Below, piece by piece: positions 1 through 9,318 of a DNA stretch of 60,141 nt. The translations under genes and the position numbers were made by a program. Positions within the stretch are counted from its first letter, which is position 1, and each line of letters begins with the position of its first letter. The notes below the pieces were generated by a model, which worked only from the letters and a program-made list of their open reading frames with translations, did not search any database and had not been told where the DNA came from. The DNA is taken from contig JAFIGC010000016.1 in assembly GCA_020831635.1 (NCBI GenBank), positions 1 to 60,141 on the forward strand, written 5' to 3'. Source of the stretch: Verrucomicrobiota bacterium. Its GTDB lineage: Bacteria > Verrucomicrobiota > Kiritimatiellia > SS1-B-03-39 > UBA6053.

Positions 1-121
1 CTCCTTGTTTCCAGAAGAGTAATGCACATGGCCCATCCTTACCTTGCCAACCGTTTAGTTCCTCCTTGCATTCCGGGCAAAGTAATAGGGGATCCGGTTG
101 ATAGTGATCGAACATTCCCAT
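1..121 (-). CDS. N-terminal part of a small conserved protein, cut by the window edge
   Basis: Reading leftward from an ATG at 121 (a second ATG lies at 115) an open frame runs 40 codons to the window edge without a stop. It begins MGMFDHYQPDPLLLCPEC and continues with GWQGKDGPCALLFW. That layout, MGMFD start, a CPxC pair, then GWQGKDG, matches in my memory a family of short uncharacterised bacterial proteins. The single CPEC pair could be half of a zinc site. There is no clear ribosome binding site. The C-terminal part is outside the window, so length and function cannot be judged. The gene lies downstream of, and in the same direction as, the left efflux operon, separated by about 390 bp. 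Confidence 0.6.
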   Translation of the reverse strand, partial: MGMFDHYQPDPLLLCPECKEELNGWQGKDGPCALLFWKQG

Positions 122-156
122 GATTTAGCTCATAACAAGTGGTTCAACGGGTCCAT

Positions 157-180
157 TGATCCACCTGAAAAAGTGGATCA
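157..180. promoter_or_regulatory. 8-bp perfect inverted repeat upstream of the edge gene
   Basis: TGATCCAC and GTGGATCA form a perfect 8-bp palindrome around an 8-base A-rich centre, ending about 36 bp upstream of the ATG at 121. On the plus strand TTTT follows, but no plus-strand gene needs a terminator here, so an operator for the leftward gene is the likelier reading. The left arm recurs at 331-347 as a 17-bp near-copy (TTGATCCACCYGAAAAA) without its right arm. A possible leftward promoter (agtcaa at 261-266 read as TTGACT) lies further upstream. Apart from the small ORF at 350-502, nothing else is recognisable between 122 and 515. Confidence 0.35.
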
Positions 181-349
181 TTTTCCGAAAATGGGTTAAA
201 ATTAAGCATTTTTGTTTTATAGCTCATTCGATGATCCGCCTCTACATAATTGTATTGGCAAGTCAAATGTTACGGATATTTGCCGCCTGTAACTTCAGGA
301 CGTTTGCCGAAAATTGATTTGTCGTGTTCGTTGATCCACCCGAAAAAAT

Positions 350-502
350 TCATCTTCGTTTTTTGAAGGCCCGTATTGGGTCTAGTGTCATGTCATGCGT
401 GAAACGTTGTATGTGATTGGTCTGTTTTGGATGCTGGGGATGGGAGGAGGGGTTTGTGCAACCTGGAAGGTTGTGCATGACCCTCATCCTGACATTTGTC
501 AT
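350..502 (-). CDS. Possible 50-aa small ORF at the end of the efflux operon
   Basis: Thirteen bases after the permease stop, a frame opens with ATG at 502 preceded by an AAGGAG ribosome binding site at good spacing, and runs 50 codons. The product is basic, rich in His, Pro and Arg, starts MTNVRMRVMHNLPG, ends FKKRR, and has no membrane segment or known domain. The strong binding site is the main reason to list it. Composition does not look strongly protein-like, and the frame could be chance. If real it would be the last, co-transcribed member of the efflux operon. No function is proposed. Confidence 0.25.
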   Translation of the reverse strand: MTNVRMRVMHNLPGCTNPSSHPQHPKQTNHIQRFTHDMTLDPIRAFKKRR

Positions 503-515
503 GAATGCTTCTCCT

Positions 516-1784
516 TTATTCGTGCCGCAGGGCCACGATTGGGTCCAGGCGGGCCGCCCGTATGGCCGGGTAAATTCCGAAGACAACTCCCACCAGCACA
601 CTGATGCCCAACGAAAGCACAATCGCGTAGACCGGCACCACCGTCGGCATCCCGGCAAAGGTCTCGATGATCTTCGGAATGATCATGCCCATGGCGATCC
701 CGATCAGCCCCCCCGCACTGGAAAGCACGATCGTTTCTATCAGAAATTGCCCGATAATTTGCGAGCGCCTCGCCCCGATGGCGCGGCGAATCCCGATTTC
801 CCGGGTTCGCTCTGTGACCGATGCCAGCATGATGTTCATGATCCCGATGCCGCCGACGAGCAAGCTGATGCCCGCGATGGACCCCAAGACGATGTTGAAG
901 GTCCGTTGGGTCGCCTCGGCCTGACGAAGCAAGGCCAGGGGCACGCTCACGCGATAATCGTTTCGAGGATGAAAACGCGCCAGCATGTGCTCGATCGCCT
1001 CCGCCGTCGCTTCCACGTTTTCCAACTCGTCCACTTCAATCACAAGCTGATGCAACTCCACCATGGACCGCTCCATGGAGCCTTCCCGCCGCCGGACGAC
1101 AACGTCGCCGAAGCGTTCCCGTGCCGTCGTCAGGGGAATGTAGGCGTCTACTTCCTGATCGGGCGTTTGCACGCCTCCGGCCGTCCCCCCGGTTTCGCTG
1201 CGAATGATGCCGACGACTTCATAGCTGTTCGCCCCGACGCGAATGCGATTGCCCAGCACATGCTCGGTGGCGAGAAGTCGGCGGGCGGATCGCTCCGTCA
1301 ACACGCAGACATTCGCCCGTTCGTCCATGTCCCGTTGCTGTAGGCGACGTCCGGCGATTAATTCGCGTTCCACCAAATCGAACCAATCCGGGGTGGTGCC
1401 GACAATGCGCAACTCCATGTTGCGCCCGCCCACCCGGGCTTCGTGGGGGATCAACTTCGCGGGCACGATGCGGCGGACCGTGGGCAGGGTTTCCCGAATG
1501 CGTTGCTCATCGTCGTAGGTAATCCCATAGATGCTCATGCGGACTCGGTCAGTGCTCTGATCCTCCTGGGGCTGGATCGAATGGAGAATGATGTTCTGGC
1601 TGCCGAGTCGGCGAATATGCTCCTGGGCCTCTTCGCTGGCGCCCGTGCCCACGGCCAGCATGGCAATCACACTGCCGACTCCGAACACGACCCCCAGCAT
1701 TGTCAGCAGGGAGCGAAGTTTATGCAGCAAGAGGGTTTTGATGCCCAGTCGGATCAGTCGGGTTGAACGTGCGAAATTTTTCAT
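516..1784 (-). CDS. MacB-type ABC transporter permease (FtsX family)
   Basis: A 422-residue permease with the MacB arrangement: an N-terminal membrane helix (about residues 17-40), a periplasmic MacB-core domain (about 45-270), then three membrane helices in an FtsX domain (about 290-410). The region around GGIGIMNIMLASV followed by TREIGIRRAIGA is diagnostic, and the end LDPIVALRHE is the usual FtsX finish. Here permease and ATPase are separate genes, whereas in classical MacB they are fused. It is the last assured gene of the operon TolC-like protein, adaptor, ATPase, permease, with 10 bp between the ATPase stop and this start. The likely role is powering export through the adaptor and outer-membrane duct. 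The substrate cannot be read from sequence. Confidence 0.93.
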   Translation of the reverse strand: MKNFARSTRLIRLGIKTLLLHKLRSLLTMLGVVFGVGSVIAMLAVGTGASEEAQEHIRRLGSQNIILHSIQPQEDQSTDRVRMSIYGITYDDEQRIRETLPTVRRIVPAKLIPHEARVGGRNMELRIVGTTPDWFDLVERELIAGRRLQQRDMDERANVCVLTERSARRLLATEHVLGNRIRVGANSYEVVGIIRSETGGTAGGVQTPDQEVDAYIPLTTARERFGDVVVRRREGSMERSMVELHQLVIEVDELENVEATAEAIEHMLARFHPRNDYRVSVPLALLRQAEATQRTFNIVLGSIAGISLLVGGIGIMNIMLASVTERTREIGIRRAIGARRSQIIGQFLIETIVLSSAGGLIGIAMGMIIPKIIETFAGMPTVVPVYAIVLSLGISVLVGVVFGIYPAIRAARLDPIVALRHE

Positions 1785-1794
1785 GTGGTTGATT

Positions 1795-2532
1795 TCAGTC
1801 GATGCGATTCACGAGTCCGTCGTGCATGTGCAGGCGATGCTCGGCCCAAGCCGCGATATTGTCTTCGTGGGTGACGATGATGATGGTTTTCCCCTGGCGA
1901 TGCAGTTCGGACAACAGCTCCAGGATGTGATCCCCGGTAGCCGTGTCCAGATTGCCGGTCGGTTCGTCGGCGAGAATCACCTGCGGATCGTTGGCCAGCG
2001 AACGGGCGATGGCCACCCGCTGTTGCTGTCCCCCGGAGAGTTCCGCGGGACGGTGCCCGAGCCGGTCGCCCAATTCCACCCGTTCGGCCAGTTCCGTGGC
2101 CCTGCGCGCGGAATCCTGGGGCTCCCAGCCTTGATAAAACAGCGGCAATTCAATGTTTTCGCGCACCGTCAATTGCGAAATCAGATTAAAACTTTGAAAA
2201 ACGAACCCGAGATATTTGAGGCGAATGCGGCTTAACGCGTCGTCGTCCAGATTGCTGACATCCTCTCCGGCGAGAAAATAGCTGCCGGAAGTCGGGCGGT
2301 CCAGGCATCCGAGGAGATTGAGCATGGTGCTTTTTCCGGATCCCGACGGCCCCATGATCGCCCAAAAGCTTCCCGCCGCGAACTCGATGTCGACCCCGGC
2401 GAGGGCATGGACCTGTTCGGAACCCATCTGGTAAATTTTCCGAATGTCTTGGAGTCGAATGATCGGATCCACGGGTCCCCGTGTCATGGGCGTTTCGTTG
2501 GATTTCGTTTGCGGGGCGTTGTCGGGCATCAT
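1795..2532 (-). CDS. MacB/LolD-type ABC transporter ATP-binding protein
   Basis: A 245-residue ATPase. Walker [10 protein letters not shown] lies at residues 61-69, followed by the Q-loop (VFQSFNLI), signature [12 protein letters not shown], Walker [12 protein letters not shown] and the H-loop VTHE. The frame is open up to 2856, but the extra 108 residues overlap the upstream adaptor gene and look non-coding. I therefore start at the paired ATGs at 2532/2529, 28 bp after the adaptor stop; ATG 2487 is also possible. It energises the permease immediately downstream. The family (MacB, LolD, FtsE-like) uses ATP hydrolysis for mechanotransmission rather than direct transport. Confidence 0.93.
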   Translation of the reverse strand: MMPDNAPQTKSNETPMTRGPVDPIIRLQDIRKIYQMGSEQVHALAGVDIEFAAGSFWAIMGPSGSGKSTMLNLLGCLDRPTSGSYFLAGEDVSNLDDDALSRIRLKYLGFVFQSFNLISQLTVRENIELPLFYQGWEPQDSARRATELAERVELGDRLGHRPAELSGGQQQRVAIARSLANDPQVILADEPTGNLDTATGDHILELLSELHRQGKTIIIVTHEDNIAAWAEHRLHMHDGLVNRID

Positions 2533-2560
2533 GTGTTCCGGATAGGGGACGCAAAGGGTT

Positions 2561-4135
2561 TTAGGTTCTCGGCCCGGGCCGTCCGCCGCCACCGCCGCCA
2601 CCCCCTCTTCGCGGAGACTCGGTTTCCTCCAAATTCCGGTCGGATAATGGCGGGGCGAGCAGTATTTTTTCACCGACTTCAAGACCTTCGCGGATGTGTA
2701 CGACGACGTTGTTGTCCAATCCGATTTGCACCTCGCGGGCGCGGGGAACCCCGCGGCTGTCGAGGACATAGGCGTAATAACTCCCATTATGGCGAACCAC
2801 CGATTGGATGGGGATATACAGGACGTCTTCGAGTTCCTGAATGATGATTTCCGCACGCGCGCTCATCCCCGTGCGGAGGTTGTCCGCGTCCACATCGATG
2901 AGGGTGCTGTAGACGGTGAGATCCGGGTTCAGCCAAATGCTCTGCGCATCCGGCATGGGGGCGATGCGGCGAACCCGTCCCGCGAAACTTTGCCCGGGGC
3001 GGGCATCGACGGTGATGCGGGCGGGCATTCCCACGTCAATGCGCTCCAAGGCGGACTCGTGCACCTGCACTTCGGCGGTCATTCCCGAGGACGAAGGTAA
3101 ATAAATCAATTCCTGCCGTTCCCGGACCTCTTGTCCGGCCTCCAACGGCTCGCGATTTCCCCGGCGTCCGGGATTGGCGCTGGTTTCATACACGACCATT
3201 CCCGCGGCGGGGGCGACGATCCGGCACAACTCGATTTGCTTTTGAAGGTTCGTCAATTGCTGTTTCTGACGTTGCAGTTCCTGCTCGCGGGCCTTGTAGT
3301 CCGCCTGGGCCTGCACGATGTCCGCGTGGGCATTCATCCGGGTCCGCTCCAATCGCTCCCGGGCGCGCTCCACGTCACTTTCCAACTGTTGCTGTTTGCG
3401 ATCGTGCGCGTAGTTCTCCAAAAGCTGTAGCCGGCCTCTGGCCAAGCGAAGGTTCACCTCCGCCCGTTGGAAGGACAGGCGATCCCGTTCCAGTTCCAAC
3501 GGCGTGATGAATTCATTGGCGGCCAGGGCCTGGGAATCCTCGAATTCCTGCTGTGCGCGAAGCATCTCCTCTTGGGCGATGTCGATATCGGATTGGACCC
3601 GGTCCAATTCCTGGGCGTATTCGCCGTCTTCCCCCATGTATTTTTCCAGATCGAGCTTGGCAAACCGCAACGCCAGTTCCGCCTCGGCAATCTCACTTTG
3701 GGTCCGGCTTTTGGTCACTTCGAGCGATTGCTGGGCACGGATGTAATTTGCTTCCGCGTTCTGTACCGAGATTTCCCGATCAATCAAACGGTCTTCCAAA
3801 TCGCTGGAATCCAATTCCACAAGCAAATCCCCTTTCGCCACTTGCTGTCCCTCTTCAATAATCCAGAGGATCGTGGTGCGGCCTTCCACGCGATTGGAGA
3901 CCACGACTTGATCCCGATTCCGAAGCGCCCCCGATTCCGTGACGCTGATGGTCAGGTTGCCGCGTCGCACTTCACGGGTGAGCCCGCTGTATGCGTTCTC
4001 CCTGGATCCGCCGAACCATGCCATCGCCAATCCCCCGGCCACCAGCGCGATGACCGTGAGTCCACCGATCCAGAGCATGGGACGGAAAACCAGCCCTTTG
4101 CGCGTTTGTTTTTGAGTCTTGTGGGTTGTGTTCAT
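2561..4135 (-). CDS. MacA/HlyD-type periplasmic adaptor subunit
   Basis: A 524-residue adaptor anchored by one N-terminal membrane helix (about residues 19-44). Two half-lipoyl segments flank a long alpha-helical hairpin (about 110-290) rich in Glu, Gln and Arg with heptad character; beta-barrel and membrane-proximal domains follow. The tail is unusual: a run of eight glycines followed by RPGPRT. The protein should bridge the inner-membrane MacB-like pair to the TolC-like lipoprotein encoded 9 bp upstream. The hairpin is long for MacA, suggesting a tall periplasmic channel. Membership in the RND/MacA/HlyD adaptor superfamily is clear; the exact subfamily is not. Confidence 0.92.
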   Translation of the reverse strand: MNTTHKTQKQTRKGLVFRPMLWIGGLTVIALVAGGLAMAWFGGSRENAYSGLTREVRRGNLTISVTESGALRNRDQVVVSNRVEGRTTILWIIEEGQQVAKGDLLVELDSSDLEDRLIDREISVQNAEANYIRAQQSLEVTKSRTQSEIAEAELALRFAKLDLEKYMGEDGEYAQELDRVQSDIDIAQEEMLRAQQEFEDSQALAANEFITPLELERDRLSFQRAEVNLRLARGRLQLLENYAHDRKQQQLESDVERARERLERTRMNAHADIVQAQADYKAREQELQRQKQQLTNLQKQIELCRIVAPAAGMVVYETSANPGRRGNREPLEAGQEVRERQELIYLPSSSGMTAEVQVHESALERIDVGMPARITVDARPGQSFAGRVRRIAPMPDAQSIWLNPDLTVYSTLIDVDADNLRTGMSARAEIIIQELEDVLYIPIQSVVRHNGSYYAYVLDSRGVPRAREVQIGLDNNVVVHIREGLEVGEKILLAPPLSDRNLEETESPRRGGGGGGGGRPGPRT

Positions 4136-4144
4136 GGGATAGAC

Positions 4145-6019
4145 CTATTCAGGGGGTTCATTGTCAAAGTTGTCAGGATTCATTTCGCTCCACAAGCCCC
4201 GTTCGTCAACTTGCAGCAGGCCCAAATCCCGTTGAAAGGTCAGTTCCGAGATTCGATAACGGACCAGCGCGTCCACCACCGCGTTCTGGGCCTGAAGCAG
4301 GGCCTCGTTGGCTTCGAGCACATCCCGGGTTTCCGCGCGCCCCACCGCCTCGAATGCCTGCGCTTGGCGAACGCGCCGCTCGGCGATATTGAGGGCCTGC
4401 GCCTGAATGCGGTATTGTTCGCGCTGCTGAAGCAAGTCGCGCAACGCGTTCCGAACATCCAATTTGACGTTGTCTTCGAGTTCCTGCGCGTCTCTCACCG
4501 CAGATTCCAGTTGCAAAAGACTGCGGCGAAAGGCGATGCGTTCCGATCGGCGCGACCAGGGTGCATCCAGTTCGGCATCCAGCCCATAAAGCCCATCGCC
4601 GGGATTGAAGCGCGCATCCCCTTGGCTTGCGGAGGAAACGCTGCTGCGGCGTTCGCCAATTCGCCCGCTTCCGGTGACATCCAGCCCGGGACGAAGGGCG
4701 TCCGCGGCGATGGCCACACGGCGTTGCGCGTCCTCCACTTCGTCAAAGGCCACCCGCAAATCCAGCCGATTTTCCAAGGCCAATTCGATGGCCCGTTTCT
4801 CGTCAATTTCAAAACGTCCCCGGGGACCCTGCGCCGCTTCTTGCTCCGTGCCGGGTGCCGTTGTCGCAGGGCCGCCCAGCATGGCTTCGGCATCCTCCAT
4901 CAATCGGTCGAACTCCGCTTCTTCCAATTCGATGCGACTGTCCGTGGGCAAGCCCAAGGTCAGTTTGAAATTGTCCAGTTCGCGCTGATAGTTTTCCCGC
5001 GAGGAAATCAAGCGCTCCCGGGCCCGCAGAAGGTCCTGGCGTCCCTGATCCACCTGAATGCCCGTGACCCGTCCTCTTTCGTGCAGCGCTTCGGTGCGTT
5101 CCACCAGAAGTTCCAGCCGCCCGTAACTGGCCTCATTGTTCGCAATCTCGTCCCGGCGTTGCAGGACGGAAAAATATTCACGGGCCACGCGCACCACATA
5201 ACTTCGTTTGAAGCGCTCAAAGCGATAAAGCGAATACAGCACATCCCGTTCCGCTTGGGTGCGGGATTCGGTCACCACATGCCGACCCGCCCCGCGCAAG
5301 AGCGGGACGGTGATCGACCCATCCGCCACAATCCCCAAGGAACTGCCACCGTCTCCGCTCAAAAGGCGGACCAGGTCCAACACCAGCCGCCCGCTCAACG
5401 TCGCGCCCGTTTCCAGGGTTCTTTGAACCCCCAGCTCTCCCGTGCCCCGTACGCCCGTTTCACTCGATTCGCGATTGCTGCTGAAGGCACTTTCCAACGC
5501 GCCCCGATAGCTGTTGTCGAAGCGGAACCGCTCCAAATCCAATTGAAGCGCGGAACTGAAAAGCGCTTCCTTGCGGGATTGATAATCCCGGGCATTGCCG
5601 GCCCCAATTTGGAGGGCGTCCACCAGGCTGATGCGAACCGGTCCCTCCGTTTCTTCATCTTGAGCCGGAAAAAACGCGGTCGGACGGTTCAGCGGCTCCC
5701 CCGTATCCGGCCAGTGTTCCGGGGGTGTCAGCGCGTTTCCTCCCATGGAGGCCGATCCCGTTTGGGACAAGCCCTGATCCAAGAGAAGACGCTGCCGAAA
5801 GGTCTCGCTTGGACGTTCCACGAAAAACGGTTCCGTCCGCCCCAGGCCCGCTTTCTGGGTTTCCTCGATAATCTCCGCCGCCGAACGATCCGCAGCTTCC
5901 CGGTGCGAGGAGGCGCTTTGGCATCCAAGCAACCCCAAGGACCCGAGAATGATGAAAAGCGAACAACGCGGTACCCTCTGGAAAGGTGAAAAACTGAAAT
6001 GGTGAAGGAAATGGTTCAT
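4145..6019 (-). CDS. TolC-family outer-membrane efflux lipoprotein
   Basis: A 624-residue outer-membrane efflux protein. I start at ATG 6019 rather than 6082 because it gives a clean lipoprotein signal: a hydrophobic stretch, lipobox LLGC, and acceptor Cys at residue 33, followed by QSASS. Two OEP repeats with long coiled helices follow (about 170-400 and 420-615), including the typical stretch RLELLVERTEALHERG. It heads the leftward operon and probably forms the duct for that pump. The divergent right-hand system at 6209-10506 has no duct of its own, so this protein may serve both (inference). The intervening 189 bp must carry both promoters. Confidence 0.92.
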   Translation of the reverse strand: MNHFLHHFSFSPFQRVPRCSLFIILGSLGLLGCQSASSHREAADRSAAEIIEETQKAGLGRTEPFFVERPSETFRQRLLLDQGLSQTGSASMGGNALTPPEHWPDTGEPLNRPTAFFPAQDEETEGPVRISLVDALQIGAGNARDYQSRKEALFSSALQLDLERFRFDNSYRGALESAFSSNRESSETGVRGTGELGVQRTLETGATLSGRLVLDLVRLLSGDGGSSLGIVADGSITVPLLRGAGRHVVTESRTQAERDVLYSLYRFERFKRSYVVRVAREYFSVLQRRDEIANNEASYGRLELLVERTEALHERGRVTGIQVDQGRQDLLRARERLISSRENYQRELDNFKLTLGLPTDSRIELEEAEFDRLMEDAEAMLGGPATTAPGTEQEAAQGPRGRFEIDEKRAIELALENRLDLRVAFDEVEDAQRRVAIAADALRPGLDVTGSGRIGERRSSVSSASQGDARFNPGDGLYGLDAELDAPWSRRSERIAFRRSLLQLESAVRDAQELEDNVKLDVRNALRDLLQQREQYRIQAQALNIAERRVRQAQAFEAVGRAETRDVLEANEALLQAQNAVVDALVRYRISELTFQRDLGLLQVDERGLWSEMNPDNFDNEPPE

Positions 6020-6208
6020 GAATGGATAAAAAGGGCGCCAAAAGGAACGGGTGGAATTTCCTCCAAGGTACAGGAATAACAAACAACGAGCAAGGAAGCG
6101 CTTTTATTGCCGGAAATCCGAGAAAAAAGACATGGGCTTTGTCTGTGGTGGTTTCGTTTTTGGGCCTTCCTTGTTGCCTTTGGCGCCCGACTTCACTATC
6201 TTGTCCAC

Positions 6209-6922
6209 ATGTCCACGGATGAATTTGTGTTTCAAGTTCGCGACCTCACCAAAATCTATGAGATGGGCGAGGTGACCATCCACGCCTTGCGCGGTGTGAC
6301 TTTGGAACTGTGTGCGGGTGAACTGGCCGTTTTGCTCGGACCGTCCGGCTGTGGAAAGTCGACCCTGCTCAACATACTCGGGGGACTGGATCGTGCCAGC
6401 GGGGGATCCGTCAAGTACCGGGGCAGGGATCTCGCCACCGCGAAGGAACGGGAGCTTACCCGCTACCGCCGCTTTGAAGTGGGCTTTGTTTTCCAATTTT
6501 ACAACATGATTCCGAGTCTGACCGCGCGGGAAAACATCGCCATCGTCACCGAGATCGCTCCCGATCCCCTTGCTCCGGAGGAGGCCCTGGAGATGGTGGG
6601 GTTGGCGGACCGCATGGACCATTTTCCCTCTCAACTTTCCGGCGGGCAGCAGCAGCGGGTGGCCATTGCCCGCGCCATCGCCAAACGTCCCTCGGTGCTC
6701 CTTTGCGACGAACCGACCGGCGCCTTGGATTCCACGACCAGCGTCCATGTGCTGGAAGTCCTGGAAAAAATCAACCGCGAGTTGGGCACCACCACCGCGC
6801 TGATTACCCACAACCAGTGCATCGGCGAAATGGCCCACCGGGTCATTCGCATGAGCGATGGCAAGGTGGTGGACGAATCCCGCAACGAAACCCGCGTGGC
6901 TCCCCGCGATCTGACCTGGTGA
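6209..6922 (+). CDS. ABC transporter ATP-binding protein (LolD/DevA type)
   Basis: A 237-residue ATPase with Walker [10 protein letters not shown] (residues 44-52), Q-loop VFQFYNMI, signature [15 protein letters not shown], Walker [13 protein letters not shown] and a switch histidine in ALITHN. The longer frame from 6107 would add 34 residues in the divergent promoter region with no family match, so ATG 6209 is chosen. It is followed after 6 bp by its permease and then an adaptor, so the order is ATPase-permease-adaptor, unlike the divergent operon to its left. The first gene of that rightward operon, it would drive the double-FtsX permease. Confidence 0.93.
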   Translation: MSTDEFVFQVRDLTKIYEMGEVTIHALRGVTLELCAGELAVLLGPSGCGKSTLLNILGGLDRASGGSVKYRGRDLATAKERELTRYRRFEVGFVFQFYNMIPSLTARENIAIVTEIAPDPLAPEEALEMVGLADRMDHFPSQLSGGQQQRVAIARAIAKRPSVLLCDEPTGALDSTTSVHVLEVLEKINRELGTTTALITHNQCIGEMAHRVIRMSDGKVVDESRNETRVAPRDLTW

Positions 6923-6928
6923 CGCCCC

Positions 6929-9289
6929 ATGCTTGCCCTGCACCGCAAGTTGATCCGGGATCTCATGGGCGCAAAGGGCCAGACCACCGCCATCGCGGTG
7001 GTGGTGGCCGCCGGGGTGATGACTTTGGTCGTCTTTGTCACCTCGCTGGACGCGCTGACGTTTACCCAGCAACGTTTCTACGAAGAGCACCAATTCGCGG
7101 AGGTGTTCGCGGACCTCACCCGCGCCCCCAAACACCTGGAGGAACGAATCCGGGATCTCCCCGGCGTGGACCGTGTCGAAACCAGGGTGCGCGCCCCGGT
7201 GCGGGTGGAAGTGGAAGGGTTTGCGGATCCGATTCGCGGGGAGATCCTTTCCCTGCCGTCACACCGCGTTCCGTTGGTGAATCGGCTTTATCTCAGGAGC
7301 GGATCGCTGCCCGGACCCGAGGAAAACGCCGTGGCGGTCAACGAAGTTTTTGCCGAGGCGCACGGGTTGGAACCCGGGGACAGTTTCCATGTGGTGATCC
7401 GAGGAAGTCGGGAGCGTCTCCGGATTTCCGGGATCGTCCTTTCCCCGGAATTTGTTTACCAGATCGGTCCCGGCGATTTGATGCCGGATTACAAACGCTA
7501 CGGGGTGTTTTGGATGAATGAGCACACCCTGGCCAACGCGTTTGCCATGGACGGGGCCTTCAACAACGTGGCCCTCACCCTTTCAGGGGAGGTTCCCGAA
7601 GCGGAGGTCATCGACGCGCTCGACCATCTCTTGTCCCGTTATGGTGGGGTGGGGGCGGTGGGAAGGGAAGATCAGACCTCCCACCGCTTTGTGATGGAGG
7701 AACTGAACCAGATCGAAGCGATGACCGCGGTGTTGCCCGCCATTTTCCTCGGCACCGCCGCCTTCCTTCTGCACGTGCTCATGGGCCGCATGGTACGCAC
7801 CCAACGCGAACAGATCGCGGTTTTGAAGGCCTTCGGCTATTCCAACGGGCGCATCGCCATCCATTATGCCCAGTTCACCGGACTGGTGGTGCTGTTGGGC
7901 GCCGGGGCGGGACTTTGGCTGGGCGCGCGCGCCGCCCATGGTCTGGCCGGAATGTACATGGAGTATTTTCGATTTCCCGAGATTGATTTCCGCTTGCGGG
8001 GTGATGTTTTGGCACTCGCCCTCTTGGTTGCGGGCGGCGCCGCTCTCGTGGGGGCGTATTCCGCCGTGAAACAGGCGGCGGCCCTTCCCCCGGCGGAGGC
8101 CATGCGGCCCGCCCCGCCTCCGCGATTTCACAAAACCCTGATCGAACGCTCTTTCATCTGGCCCCGCCTCGCCCAAACCTCGCGCATGATCCTCCGCAAC
8201 CTGTCCCGTCATCCGGTCAAGGCGTGCTTCTCGGTGTGTGCCGTAGGGATCAGTTGCGCCCTGCTTGTCGTGGGAACCTACCAGTTCGGGGCGATCGATC
8301 ACATGATGGATGTCCAATACCGGGTCGTGCTGCGCATGGATGCGCATCTCACCTTCACGGATCCGATCCCGGACCGCGCCTTGGGCGAGTTGCGGCACAA
8401 ACCGGGTGTGCTTCACTTGGAGGGATACCGTTCCGTGCCCGTTCGACTCACCCACGGGACCCGCCGCGAGCAAACCTCCATCCTCGGCATGAAACCGGGG
8501 TCAACCCTCCGCCAACTGGTGACTACCGGAGGCGAGACGGTGGTCCTCCCGCCCGACGGGCTGGTGATGACGGATTATCTGGCGGCCCAACTCGGCATTC
8601 GCCCCGGGGACCTCGTGGAGGTCGAGGTTCTGGAAGGCCGCCGTCAACAGGTTCGCGCGCCCCTGGTTTCGGTGGTGTCCGAACCCATGGGCGTCAATGT
8701 CTACATGGATCGCCACGCCCTCAATCGCCTTTTGCGCGAGGGACCCGCCCTTTCCGGGGTATGGATGATGACGGAACCTGAACGCCTCGAGGACTTGTTC
8801 CGCGAATTGTCCGAAATTCCCGCCTTGGCCGGCATGAGCGACATGCGACAAGCCGAACGCAACGTCCGCGACCACATAGATGGAACCCTGCTTGGCTTCA
8901 TGGGGGTTGTGCTTGCTCTTTCCATGTCCATTGCCTTCGCAGTGGTGTACAACAATGCCCGCATCTCCCTGGCGGAACGCGAGCGCGAACTCGCCACCTT
9001 GCGGGTGCTGGGCTTCACCCGTGGCGAGGTGGCCTGGGTGCTCGTGGGGGAGGTTGGCCTCATCACCGTTCTGGCGATTCCCTTTGGCTGGTTGGTGGGC
9101 ACCGGCCTCGCCCGCTTGCTCAGCGAAGCCATGACCATGGATCTCTACCGCGTCCCCTTTGTGATCACTCCCTGGACCTACGCGTTCTCCGCCGCCGCCA
9201 TTTTTACCGCCTCCTTCCTCTCCCTCTTGCTCATGTTCCGGCGCGTGTGGCGTCTGGACATGGTCTCCGCCTTGAAAAGCGCCGAATAA
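6929..9289 (+). CDS. Double-FtsX ABC transporter permease
   Basis: A 786-residue permease with duplicated architecture. TM1 (about 18-40), an extracytoplasmic domain, and three helices (about 270-400) make the first FtsX unit. Another helix (about 430-450), a second extracytoplasmic domain and three terminal helices (about 655-780) make the second. Motifs include REQIAVLKAFGYSNGRIA in the first unit and ERELATLRVLGFTRGEVAW in the second, both coupling-helix regions of this family, and the protein ends MVSALKSAE. The fused form is usual for lipoprotein- or glycolipid-handling and DevBCA-like systems, unlike the 422-residue single-unit permease at 516. Substrate is unknown. Confidence 0.92.
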   Translation: MLALHRKLIRDLMGAKGQTTAIAVVVAAGVMTLVVFVTSLDALTFTQQRFYEEHQFAEVFADLTRAPKHLEERIRDLPGVDRVETRVRAPVRVEVEGFADPIRGEILSLPSHRVPLVNRLYLRSGSLPGPEENAVAVNEVFAEAHGLEPGDSFHVVIRGSRERLRISGIVLSPEFVYQIGPGDLMPDYKRYGVFWMNEHTLANAFAMDGAFNNVALTLSGEVPEAEVIDALDHLLSRYGGVGAVGREDQTSHRFVMEELNQIEAMTAVLPAIFLGTAAFLLHVLMGRMVRTQREQIAVLKAFGYSNGRIAIHYAQFTGLVVLLGAGAGLWLGARAAHGLAGMYMEYFRFPEIDFRLRGDVLALALLVAGGAALVGAYSAVKQAAALPPAEAMRPAPPPRFHKTLIERSFIWPRLAQTSRMILRNLSRHPVKACFSVCAVGISCALLVVGTYQFGAIDHMMDVQYRVVLRMDAHLTFTDPIPDRALGELRHKPGVLHLEGYRSVPVRLTHGTRREQTSILGMKPGSTLRQLVTTGGETVVLPPDGLVMTDYLAAQLGIRPGDLVEVEVLEGRRQQVRAPLVSVVSEPMGVNVYMDRHALNRLLREGPALSGVWMMTEPERLEDLFRELSEIPALAGMSDMRQAERNVRDHIDGTLLGFMGVVLALSMSIAFAVVYNNARISLAERERELATLRVLGFTRGEVAWVLVGEVGLITVLAIPFGWLVGTGLARLLSEAMTMDLYRVPFVITPWTYAFSAAAIFTASFLSLLLMFRRVWRLDMVSALKSAE

Positions 9290-9318
9290 CCTGTTACCTC
9301 TAAACCATTGATTCCGAC

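Noticed and set aside
2533-2856. N-terminal extension of the left ATPase by 108 residues
   Set aside because: It overlaps the adaptor gene out of frame and has the composition of a shadow; the ATPase fold is complete without it.
3467-5989. 840-codon open frame on the plus strand
   Set aside because: It lies antisense to the adaptor and TolC-like genes, whose motifs are clear, and its translation lacks domain features. High GC at third positions produces such long antisense frames.
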